Below are positions 20,014-29,900 of a stretch of 64,000 bases of DNA, one piece after another. The translations under genes and the position numbers were made by a program. Origin of the DNA: Anthoceros angustus (lineage: Eukaryota > Streptophyta > Anthocerotopsida > Anthocerotales > Anthocerotaceae). The DNA lies in assembly GCA_010909165.1 (NCBI GenBank), contig MU008172.1, positions 248,001 to 312,000 of the forward strand, given 5' to 3'. Below the pieces are notes generated by a model, which was given only the letters and a program-made list of their open reading frames with translations, ran no database searches and was not told where the DNA came from. Within the stretch, counting starts at the first letter, position 1. The number at the start of each line of letters is the position of its first letter.

Positions 20014-20391
20014 GCCATCCGATCCACAAGGGGGTACAGGGTTTAGGAACAGCTGGGACACGGCAGCTGGTGGTTGGGTTGGAACTTGTACAGAATAGAA
20101 ACGCCGCAACCGTTTTCGGGCGGCCTTGACTCCGCTTGACCTCAGGCGTAACGAAAATCATGCCTCGAGACAAACACACCGAACGGAGACAGCAGAAGAT
20201 TCCAGAATCGATATTAGGAAGTCGGGAGGATGCGGGTCTGCTTTCCGCCGGCAATCGCCTTGGCTTCCAAGCTCAGCTTCAACCTCCCTTACCTGTTCCG
20301 CACATCGCTGTCAGCAATTCGCAAGGGAGCCATCCACGGCACAGGCATCTCCCGGCTTCAGGGCCGCAGGACAGCCCACCGAACTGGAGCA
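20014..20391. promoter_or_regulatory. Divergent promoter region of acidic protein and glycerol kinase
   Basis: The two genes are transcribed away from each other, with 378 bp between the chosen start codons. The glycerol kinase frame is open leftward to about 20126 and has another ATG at 20230, so part of this region could be coding if a longer N-terminus is used. Confidence 0.5.
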
Positions 20392-22216
20392 ATGGCCAGC
20401 AGGTTTTTGGTGGGAGCGATCGACCAGGGTACCACCAGCTCCAGGTTCATCCTGTACGACCAGGCTGCCAAGCCCGTGGCGTCGCACCAGCTCGAGTTCC
20501 AGCAGATATGTCCTCAAGCTGGGTAGGCCAACTTGTCATTCACTGGACCTGTTCAATTGTTGGGTTTTGTATTCTGGCTGTGGAATGGGGCCTTGTTCCG
20601 ATTGATGATCGTCGGTCCTGTACTGCTGGGAGGTGCAGCTGGGTGGAGCATGACCCCCTGGAGATTTTGGAATCCGTGAGGGTGTGCATGGAGAAGGCAT
20701 CTGAGAAGGCGGGAGATGCAGGATTTTCGGTTGAGGGGCATCTGAAAGCGATTGGTATCACCAACCAACGAGAGACCACTGTCATTTGGAGCAAGAGCAC
20801 TGGCAAACCTTTGTACAATGCAATCGTCTGGATGGATGCAAGAACTAGCTCCGTTTGCAGGTAGTTTGCACAACAGGTGTTTATGTATCGTGTTTAATTA
20901 TCCTGAGATTGCTTCATGTAAGTACGGTGTATATGCAGGCGTTTGGAGGCGGAGTTGTCTGAAGGTCGCACCCATTTTGTCAAGACGACAGGGTTGCCAA
21001 TCAGCACGTATTTCAGTGCAACCAAAATCATATGGCTCCTGGAGTCCGTCCCAGCTGTGAAAGAAGCAGTGGCCAGTAGTGATGCTCTGTTTGGTACCAT
21101 TGACACCTGGCTTATCTGGAATCTTACCGGTGGTCCCAATGCTGGGCTGCATGTCACTGACTGCTCGAATGCAGCCAGAACGATGCTCATGGATCTCAGG
21201 ACTTTGCAGTGGCATGAACCCACTCTCAAGACCCTGGGCATTCCTCGTACCATTCTTCCTCGCATTATCAGCAATGCTGAGGTGATTGGTAAGATTGGAG
21301 AGGGATGGCCTCTTGCAGGAGTCACCTTGGCAGGATGTCTTGGAGATCAGCATGCTGCAACACTTGGCCAGCAGTGCAAGCCGGGGGAGGCTAAGAGTAC
21401 TTACGGCACTGGCTGCTTCATTGTGTTGAACACAGGGAACGAGATTGTGCCTTCCAACCATGGACTATTGACTACCATAGCATTCAAACTTGGCTCAGAG
21501 GCACCTACCAATTATGCACTCGAAGGATCAATCGCTATTGCTGGTGCTGCAGTGCAGTGGTTACGGGATGCCCTTGGTCTGATCAAAACTGCTGCTGAAG
21601 TGGAGGAGCTGGCAAACACAGTGGACAGCACTGGTGGCGTGTACTTTGTCCCTGCTTTCAATGGGATTTTTGCCCCATGGTGGAAAGACGATGCTCGAGG
21701 TGTGCTGATAGGAATCAGCAGGTATACAAACAAGGGTCACATTGCTCGAGCAGTCCTTGAAAGCATATGTTTCCAGGCGAAAGCCGTGTTGGATGCCATG
21801 AACTCTGATTCCAAGAGAGACAATAAAGCAGAATTTCTCCTCAGGGTGGATGGCGGGGCAACTGTTAACGATCTTCTCATGCAACTTCAGGTATATATCT
21901 ATAGCCAGCTCTGTTGCTTGCCTTGCCCTTGCAACTCATCACTGAAGGGGTTTGTTGTTGTGACCAGGCGGACCTTTTGGGCAGTCCTGTGGTGAGGCCA
22001 GCTGACATTGAAACCACGGCACTAGGAGCAGCATATGCTGCAGGACTGGCTGTTGGGTTGTGGTCTGAAGAGCAGATATTCAAGCATGGCACGTCGGAAC
22101 TGAAGCCCAAGTTCTTTTATCCCGGAGGATCTGAGGAGCTACGCGGAAAGCGATACAAGTCCTGGTGCGTGGCTGTGGACAGATCCTTTGGACTGGCAGA
22201 TCTAGCAATATCTTAA
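20392..22216 (+). CDS. GLI1: Glycerol kinase (GLI1/NHO1 type)
   Basis: Four exons (20392-20522, 20639-20860, 20939-21890, 21968-22216) give 517 residues, matching plant glycerol kinase (about 520). The enzyme phosphorylates glycerol to glycerol-3-phosphate in the cytosol, feeding lipid synthesis or glycolysis. The plant orthologue also affects non-host resistance. Visible FGGY-kinase motifs are the N-terminal Asp-Gln-Gly-Thr-Thr-Ser-Ser-Arg ATP-binding start, Gly-Trp-Val-Glu-His-Asp-Pro, Thr-Asn-Gln-Arg-Glu-Thr-Thr, Gly-Asp-Gln-His-Ala-Ala and Pro-Ala-Phe-Asn-Gly-Ile-Phe-Ala-Pro. I chose ATG 20392 because it places the phosphate-binding loop where the cytosolic enzyme has it. An upstream in-frame ATG at 20230 would add 54 residues resembling a targeting peptide. 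Confidence 0.95.
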
Positions 22217-22473
22217 ACAGTGAACGACAGCAAAGCATGGAAGAACCCTCATTCGAAGGTGCGATGTAACATATTATGCAGCAATGTTCTCCGTTAGATG
22301 CGGGTTTCAGATTCTTTTTGACCCCACACATTGTTTAGAGAATTCTTATGTTACAACAGTTAGTCCAGTCCCTTGTGAAAGGACACGCAACAGTGTTTGG
22401 CTACTACTGCTCGAGAATGCAGAATGGCTTCACGTCTCCACACAGCAAATTCAAGGAAATCTAGATATGTGAG

Positions 22474-22992
22474 CTACAGTCCGTTGTCTTTCAGCACACC
22501 TTCAAACGCCTCCCAGCTTATTCCCTGCTCAATGTACTTCACCTTAGCTGGATTGTAAGGGCCTCGAATTCTGTCTATACTCTGTATAGCAGCACTTGGT
22601 GGCAACACGGGTTCGGAGGGATCCGCTGCTGTGGGACGAACCAGAGAGGACGAAAAACCCTGCCACAGTAAAATGTAGCATAATGTTGAGCTGCACATCA
22701 TTCAAAGCATTCGTTCCCCCGAATCCTAATGCCTTGACTCAAAGGGCGCACACACCTTGAAGATGATCACCTCGTCCTCCTCCTCATCCACCACGGCCCG
22801 CACAAACAGAACCTCAGACCGGGCTCGCTCTGTGTATCTCTCAAGCCTCCCGATGTCAAACTCTCCGGCCACGCACTGAACCCGAAGCCTAGCTTGCAGC
22901 TTCCTCGTCCTAGTACTCGCCAGTCCCAAGCTTGCTGGCCGACAGCCAAGGCCACGATCGAACAGCAGCCGAGCGGGAACGAGCGTAGCCAT
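22474..22992 (-). CDS. Small plastid-type protein, two exons (DUF7734-like)
   Basis: Exons 22992-22756 and 22659-22474 give 140 residues. The first about 45 residues are Arg/Ala/Leu-rich, like a chloroplast transit peptide. The rest is one compact domain with a Glu-Arg-Tyr-Thr-Glu-Arg start, an acidic Glu-Glu-Glu-Asp-Glu-Val-Ile-Ile-Phe-Lys strand, Arg-Pro-Thr-Ala-Ala-Asp-Pro, and Asp-Arg-Ile-Arg-Gly-Pro-Tyr-Asn-Pro. This pattern recalls a conserved plant/algal domain of unknown function (DUF7734, from memory). No catalytic motif is obvious. It is divergent with SmD1 and converges with glycerol kinase. Confidence 0.75.
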
Positions 22993-23235
22993 TGCTCTCA
23001 CTCCGCACTCGTTTTCCCGGTTATCGATTCGGACAACCTGTTAGCCGCGGTTAGGGCATTGACAAAGTTAAGGTGCAACGACTCGAATTCGCCCGCCCTG
23101 CCTTGGCGCGCCTTCGGTTCTCCATTCCTGCGGGCGCTGGCCACTGTTTAGCCCGTCAGGCCGTGGCGACAGGCTGCGTCACTGTATTGCGCTGCCAAAA
23201 ACGCGAAAGAGGGGAGACGACCCGAGGCAGGCACC
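22993..23235. promoter_or_regulatory. Divergent promoter, 22.5 kb gene / SmD1
   Basis: Only 243 bp separate the two start codons of these oppositely transcribed genes, so both promoters must lie here. No clear TATA box is seen. Confidence 0.55.
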
Positions 23236-24028
23236 ATGAAGCTCGTCAGGTGCGTTTGGCTGCTTGGGCACCAATCTTTTTCTTCCAGTCTCTGCTGCTT
23301 GTATTTTGCAAGGACACTCGTACTACAGCGTCAGCCTCCATCCAGGATAAGCAAGCGTGGTGCCCATGCTTGGCACCTGGGTGGAATGTGGTGGTGTGTG
23401 GGTGGAATGTGGCACCTGCAGCACAGGACTCGGGCCTGCATGGCCTTTGCCAGATTAGGTCGAATTGCTAGGGTTGTGGAATGAGCGGGAAGGTATAATG
23501 TGCGCAATGCCACTGCAGGTTTCTGATGAAATTGAACAACGAAACGGTATCCATAGAGCTGAAAAATGGCACCATCGTCCACGGCACCATCACGGGTATT
23601 TTGAGTTTCCTCTGTGAGCTTAGATTGAAGAGTCGTGTCGCAACATTCGTGCTTGCCCTAACATTCAAACGGACGTTGCAGGAGTGGACATCAGTATGAA
23701 TACTCACTTGAAAACAGTGAAGCTGACTCTCAAGGGCAAAAATCCAGTGTCCCTCGACCACCTGAGCATCAGGGGAAACAACATCCGGTACTACATCCTT
23801 CCGGACAGCCTCAACCTGGACACCCTACTTGTCGATGACACTCCTCGAGTGAAGGTCAAGAAGCCTAGTGCAGGTACTGGAGTTGCTGCCTTGTCCTTTG
23901 TTTTTTCAAGCCCTCTAATCTCCCTCGGAAGGAAGCTAACGAAAGCCATCTTTTGTCGGCCCGCAGGAAAACCAGTGGGCAGGGGCAGGGGACGAGGGCG
24001 TGGACGGGGCCGCGGGAGGGGGAGATAG
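23236..24028 (+). CDS. SMD1: Small nuclear ribonucleoprotein SmD1
   Basis: Four exons (23236-23249, 23519-23595, 23682-23873, 23967-24028) keep frame and give 114 residues. It begins Met-Lys-Leu-Val-Arg-Phe-Leu-Met-Lys-Leu, has the Sm1 motif (Leu-Lys-Asn-Gly-Thr-Ile-Val-His-Gly) and the Sm2 motif (Ile-Arg-Gly-Asn-Asn-Ile-Arg-Tyr-Tyr), and ends in a Gly-Arg repeat tail of about seven dipeptides, the substrate for symmetric arginine dimethylation. SmD1 is a core spliceosomal snRNP protein and in plants also modulates RNA silencing. It is the second Sm-ring gene in this window. Confidence 0.96.
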
Positions 24029-24783
24029 TCCGTATCATGTTAGGGTAATCTTGAAGCATGCAAGTAGTTTAAGCGGATTCACTTGTTTCATTCGTGACTA
24101 AAGGCCGTGAGCTAGGCGGGAAGTGCTGCAGCTGCTCCTCGGAAGTGAGAAGACTGGAAGCAGCTGATCTGATGTGCACGCCCGTGGCCATAGGCTATCC
24201 CTTTGACAAATCCACTTCTCTGAGCTGGATCAGATCAGAAGCGCGAGTCCCCGGGGGCCGTAGCGGGCGTCAGATTTTTGTTACAATAGCATGGACACGG
24301 GAATGTTTTAAGCATTCGTCATGTTGTGTCACCGGAATCTGCCCCTTGATGCTATAACGGTCATGTCGGTTTGGCTAAATGTATGTGTGTCACACGCGTC
24401 GCCGCGCTGGCGTGGGGACAAATGCTTGTTGGGGAAAGACCGATGCATGTAGGTACGTGACATACAGTGACCGTCCATATAATTCCATGCCAGGCTTGCC
24501 TCCCTCCGAATTAGCGTCGTAGAAGGAGGCGGGGTCGCTCGAGGGATTGATAAAGCATGGCCGCAATGCAGGCCACCTGGGGAGCGAGCGCGGCAGCGGC
24601 GGTAGGCTCACCAGGTGCCGCTGCGGCTGCGGCTGCGGCAGCCAGCCAGCAGCCGCCGCAAGCGCAGGCGCAGAGGTGCTTGGCCTCCGCCATCGCACCT
24701 CGGCAGCAGCTTCCGCGTCCTTGTGCAGCTCGGCTCGGCAGCTGCGCTCCGACGCCCGGCATGCCACATACGAGTTCCGGAAG
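24029..24783. other. SmD1 3' flank and DiT2 leader
   Basis: The region contains SmD1 3' sequence and the promoter/leader of the transporter gene. From 24557 an ATG opens an 82-codon Ala-rich frame that overlaps the main transporter start in a different frame and ends at 24805. It is either an overlapping upstream ORF or the true transit peptide separated by a one-base error. Confidence 0.5.
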
Positions 24784-26331
24784 ATGGCGATGGCGTCCAG
24801 TCTGAGCGAGCCGCTGTTGCAGGTGCAGGTGCAGGTGCACCAGGCAGTGGCAACGGCAACGGCATCCGTGACGGGATCCGGCGGGAAGGGGAGGTTGAAG
24901 CGGGCGGGGATGGCAGGGGCCAAGCTGCTGCCGTTGTTGGGGTCTGTGGGGGTAGGGCTGGCGCTGCGCTTCCTGGTGCCCAAGCCGGTTGCTGTGACGA
25001 CGCAGGCGTGGCAGCTGCTGGCCATCTTCATCTCCACCATCGCGGGGCTGGTGCTGAATCCGCTGCCGGTGGGGGCGTGGGCGTTTCTGGGGCTCACTAC
25101 GGCGGTCATCACGGGGACACTGACCTTCGCCGCGGCTTTCAGCGCTTTCACCAGCGAGGTGATCTGGCTCATCGTCATATCCTTCTTCTTCGCCCGGGGA
25201 TTTGTGAAGACGGGTTTGGGGGAGCGGGTGGCCACTTACTTCGTGAAGTGGCTGGGGAGCAGCACACTGGGCTTGGCGTACGGGCTGACGGTGAGCGAGG
25301 CCCTCATCGCACCCGCCATGCCCAGCACCACGGCTCGGGCCGGGGGCATTTTCCTGCCCATCATCAGCTCCCTGGCCCTTTCCAGCGGAAGTAAGCCTAA
25401 GGACCCGTCGTCCAAGAGGGTGGGGGCTTACCTGGTGCTCACGCAGTTTCAGTCCGCCGGGAATTCCAGTGCGCTTTTCCTGACTGCAGCGGCTCAGAAC
25501 CTCCTGTGCATTCAGCTGGCCGAGAAGCTGGGTCTTGTTTTTCCCAGTCCCTGGGTGCTGTGGTTTAAGGCCGCGGTGGTGCCGGCACTCGTGGCTCTGC
25601 TCACTACCCCACTGCTGCTGTACAAGATCTATCCTCCGGAAATTACTGACACTCCCGAGGCGCCCGCGCTGGCTGCGCGGAAGCTGGAAGCGATGGGCCC
25701 GGTGACGCGGAATGAGTGGGTTATGGTAGGGACCATGCTTTTGGCAGTGACTCTATGGATTTTTGGGGACGCTCTTGGTGTTGCCAGCGTGGTCGCGGCG
25801 ATGTTGGGACTCTCCATTCTGCTGCTTCTGGGCGTCCTCAAGTGGAGCGACTGCTTGGAGGAGACAAATGCGTGGGACACCCTGGCCTGGTTCGCGGTGC
25901 TTGTGGGTATGGCCAACCAGCTTACCACTCTGGGACTGGTCCAGTGGCTGTCCGATTCGGTGGCACAGGTCTTGTCCTCTCTCGCTCTCACCTGGCCAGC
26001 TTCCTTTGCGCTCCTCCAGTCAGTCTACTTCGCCATTCACTATCTGTTTGCCAGCCAGACAGGGCACGTAGGTGCCTTGTACTCTGCTTTCCTGGGAATG
26101 CAGATGGCTGCAGGAGTACCTGGTGTCCTTGCTGCCCTTGCACTGGCCTACAACACCAATTTGTTCGGCGCGCTCACCCACTACAGCAGTGGCCAAGCTG
26201 CGGTGTACTACGGAGCAGGCTATAATGAGCTCACGGACATCTTCAAATTCGGAGTTATATGTGCACTCTGGAACATATTCATCTGGGCACTAATCGGGCC
26301 ATTTTGGTGGAAACTCATAGGCCTGTATTAG
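24784..26331 (+). CDS. DIT2: Plastid dicarboxylate translocator, DiT2-like (glutamate/malate)
   Basis: From ATG 24784 the frame gives 515 residues, intronless. The protein is an anion:Na+ symporter-family (DASS) membrane carrier with about 12 hydrophobic helices. It matches the plant plastid 2-oxoglutarate/malate and glutamate/malate translocators: Gln-Ala-Trp-Gln-Leu-Leu-Ala-Ile-Phe near the start, Phe-Phe-Phe-Ala-Arg-Gly-Phe-Val-Lys-Thr-Gly-Leu-Gly, Ala-Pro-Ala-Met-Pro-Ser-Thr-Thr-Ala-Arg, and Leu-Thr-His-Tyr-Ser-Ser-Gly-Gln-Ala. The last motif and the Tyr-Tyr-Gly-Ala-Gly-Tyr end favour DiT2, which exports glutamate for malate in photorespiratory ammonia re-assimilation at the chloroplast inner envelope. 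The frame is open upstream to about 24547 without an ATG and reads like a transit peptide, so the true start may be 24557 with a missing base between. Confidence 0.92.
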   Translation: MAMASSLSEPLLQVQVQVHQAVATATASVTGSGGKGRLKRAGMAGAKLLPLLGSVGVGLALRFLVPKPVAVTTQAWQLLAIFISTIAGLVLNPLPVGAWAFLGLTTAVITGTLTFAAAFSAFTSEVIWLIVISFFFARGFVKTGLGERVATYFVKWLGSSTLGLAYGLTVSEALIAPAMPSTTARAGGIFLPIISSLALSSGSKPKDPSSKRVGAYLVLTQFQSAGNSSALFLTAAAQNLLCIQLAEKLGLVFPSPWVLWFKAAVVPALVALLTTPLLLYKIYPPEITDTPEAPALAARKLEAMGPVTRNEWVMVGTMLLAVTLWIFGDALGVASVVAAMLGLSILLLLGVLKWSDCLEETNAWDTLAWFAVLVGMANQLTTLGLVQWLSDSVAQVLSSLALTWPASFALLQSVYFAIHYLFASQTGHVGALYSAFLGMQMAAGVPGVLAALALAYNTNLFGALTHYSSGQAAVYYGAGYNELTDIFKFGVICALWNIFIWALIGPFWWKLIGLY

Positions 26332-26906
26332 CACTGTTGTGGCAGGCAGCCTGGCTGCGCTGAGCTTTTTTGTTAGCATAGACATTCTTTCAAAAAAAAA
26401 TGGAATAAGAGTCCTGTACCGTTGAATTCCAGAACCAGTAGATGTGATATCACATTACCCATAAGATCGACTATGATACAACGCTTCTAGTCCGAGGAGG
26501 TTAAGACCATTGGTCAGACAGTGAACAGATTCAGACGCCTACCACAATCTGATAAGAAATTTCCCAAAAATTCCATACACCGATATATCTATACCCAGGC
26601 AATGATCCTGTCAGTTTGTCCACCTGGAGACGGGACACAGCTAACGTAAGAATTGAGTGATAGGCCTCCCACCTCCTGCGGGTATACACTGGAACTGAAG
26701 TCCCAAACCAGTCAGGACAGGTCAGAAGTCCGATGTATCGACATCGTCCTTGAATTGCTTATCACCTACTGAATTTCAGTCCCACTGCAAAAGAATGCTT
26801 TAAACCTGCTCACCAGGGACACATCACAGGTGATAATGTTTTCTCCAGACTCTTGTTTCTCCAGATTATGTTGTGGTGATCACAACCGACTGGAGAAAAG
26901 CTTGGA
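26332..26906. other. Convergent intergenic region, DiT2 / RAPTOR
   Basis: This region carries the 3' ends of two converging genes, including an A run at about 26392-26400. No coding evidence. Confidence 0.5.
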
Positions 26907-29900
26907 CTATCTGGAATCTGCATACACCGACACAGTTGAATCCAGGGCCCCTGCAGCAAGTAGGACACTGTATGGGTGAAAGTTCAGGCAGCTGACGGGT
27001 CCGATCCTTTGGCCAAGAAAACTGTTGTGGTATCGAACGATGCTGAGCTGTTCACCACTCATGTTGTATACTTTGATAAACTGCTTTGCTGATCCAGTTG
27101 CAACAACTGGCGCATGTCTATGGACAGCCAGGGACGTCAGGAAGCCCTTGTGAGCTTCCACACTTAAGTAGGGCCCCGAGGTGCTTCGGATATCGAGGAA
27201 GTTCAAGTCCCCAGCCGGTGAACCACACACCATCTGCATGTTGGTAAGCGCAGCTTCAGTGATCACAGTAATCAAGACTGCTAGACCAGAGTAACACCCT
27301 TGGAACACACCACAAGTATCGGTTACTAAATGGGAGGTCCTCACCTTTCCCGTCTCCATGCCTGGTTGAAAGTCGATGCCAACTACCCTCTGAGAACATG
27401 GCTTCATTGTAGCAACAAGTCTGATGCGTAGCACAGATACATGCATTAGCCCTTGAATGAAATGACAAGACAAGACACCTGGACACACAGATATCTCAAG
27501 CTTAAGACTTTGGAGAGGGAACCCTACGAGGAATGAGGCAGGCGAACATCAAATAATCTGACAGATCCATCCACGCCTCCGCTTGCTATAAGATCACGGT
27601 GGACTTGAGAAGCAGCCTGAACAAACACCAACATATGTATGTCGTTTAATAAAACGGCAGCCACAGACCTGTAGATGCAGCCACAAAATTTGCAAAATTG
27701 AGTACAAAGAACAATCCAACTCAGCACCATACCAGGGCAGATGTAGAACCATCACAAGGAATGCTTGTTGCTAGCATCTCCGAGGCAAGATCCCACACCA
27801 TTATGGAAGAAATCTCCCCTGAAGCATACTGCCAAAACCCGAACAACTTTTAGTCAAAGGAGAGAGACAGCTCCATGGCCTTCACTTCAGTATATTACAA
27901 TAGCACACAGTACCAGCTTTCCTGTGGACTGCTGCCAGTCAACCACAGCATTGATGCTCCGGGCACCAGGTCTATGTCCTTGTACAGTTTGCCATGCTGT
28001 GGCCAAGCGTTGCTTATCCTTTTTCATGTAATCCTTCCAGACTCTGACACTGCCATCACCTGTCAACAAAGATAAACGGTCAACCCAGATCAGGCTCAGA
28101 AATTTGACAAGTACAACACGCTGAAGCCAGATCACTCACTTGATGCCATGAGAAGCAAGCTTTCATCCAGCTCATTAAGAAGGCAAAGCCGGGAAACACC
28201 CTTGTCAGGAGCACAGTGGTTCTCAAAACTGTTCACCATCTCTCCTTCCTCATAGTTCCATACCCTGCTTCCACAAAATACAACCAACATTAGAAATCAG
28301 CTGTCCTTGCACATGCTATAGACAGACTAGAGAATCTGGAAGCAGTAGCTCACCACAGTGTTTCCTTTTCATCTGCAATGCATACGACTGGGCTGAAAGG
28401 GTGCATAAGCACAGCTTTCGAACCCTCAGGTAATGTATCACAGCTTGCTATCTGATCACTAACTTTGCTCACACCTGAGAATGGACAAAGAGTCAAACAC
28501 AGCTTAGAAAGATGAGATGAAAACCAACAGAAGAAAATAGCTTTGGCGTCTACAAACAAATTGATGAGCAGGTACTCACTTGCATGCTGGCATTTTGAAA
28601 TTCCATCAAGGGCTACCCTTTCTCGCTCCTCCCTATGTGGAAGGACGCCTTCTTCTTCATCAAGACCAGGTTCTAATAATGGCCGTGCAAAGTGTTGGCA
28701 ACTCCAAGGATATAATGTGGATGCAGGCAGACTTTCAACACTTGTGCCAGAAAGTGCAGATGACAGACTCCCAGCTTCTGCAAGGCCAGCTGCCACAGAA
28801 GGTTTCCGGCCAGGTGATGGTGTTGGAATTCCGAGCTCCCCAGGGTACCGCAATTGAAGCCTTGCATTCTCCATTAACGGTGTGCTAGGCGTAAACCCCT
28901 CCATGGAAGAAACTCTTCGCATGGCAACAGGACTCCCCGCCAAAAAGGCTGAAGTTGGTCTTGGTGGACTTGGTGGAGGAGTCCTCCATATATTTACAAG
29001 GTTTCCTGCAGTCCCAATGCCAAACACTGTCTCACAATATCAACAAAAATAAGAAAACAGCTCTAGTAAGTTACTGTCAGACTATAGTGTTAAGTTACAG
29101 AACTCTAGACTTGAACGCCTGAGGTCCACTATGATAAAAAGACAGAAGACTGCGAAAAAAAGGACAGTGTACCTGAAGATGATGCCACCCATGAAGTAGA
29201 CCGTGTCAGTGCATTTGGAATGGGAGTCGGCGGAATTGCACCCAAAGAGGTAGTGCGGTTGTGACCTGGACCACTTGATGGTCTGGGCCTCCCTGGGACA
29301 GAATCAATCCCCAGAAGCCGAAGAACATGCCGTCCAATACTCGCGACTCTTGGGGATGGGTCTCGGGCCAGAGTATATACAGCAGCAACGCATGGCACAT
29401 AGCAGGCTGAGCCACCGTCTTCTAATTTGAAACCCTTTAGTGCCCGGCCCACTCCATTGGTTGTGGATCCATTACTCAATCCCCTGGGGTCTTCTGAGTT
29501 AAAAGTATCAGTTGGTGATCCTTGGATTGAAGCTGGCAGAGATGCTGTGCCAGACACTGCTCGGACAACTCTTGGAGGAGTACTTGTAAGGCCTGCAGTG
29601 TCTATAGACGATAGACTGTTCCTCTGGTAGAAGTATAATGTGGGTGATCCACTTCTATGTCTGTTGGAAGCGAAATTAGGGCTGGATATCATATTCGACG
29701 GGGGCTTTAGGTAGGCAGCTGCTACAGTTTTGAACTTGTCATTATGGCTGAGTGCCAACCTAGCCAAAGCTGCCACCAGATGCACACAATATCCAAATTA
29801 GGAAGCCTAGAACCCAAAGACAAAAGTCAAGCTTGCATGGTGACCAACCGGTTCCAAGTAAGTCACCTATTCCAAGCTCAGCCCTGACCAGTGGACTCCC

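Noticed and set aside
23684-24028. Separate 114-codon ORF over the SmD1 3' half
   Set aside because: It reads exons 3-4 with the intron between; the spliced SmD1 model explains it.
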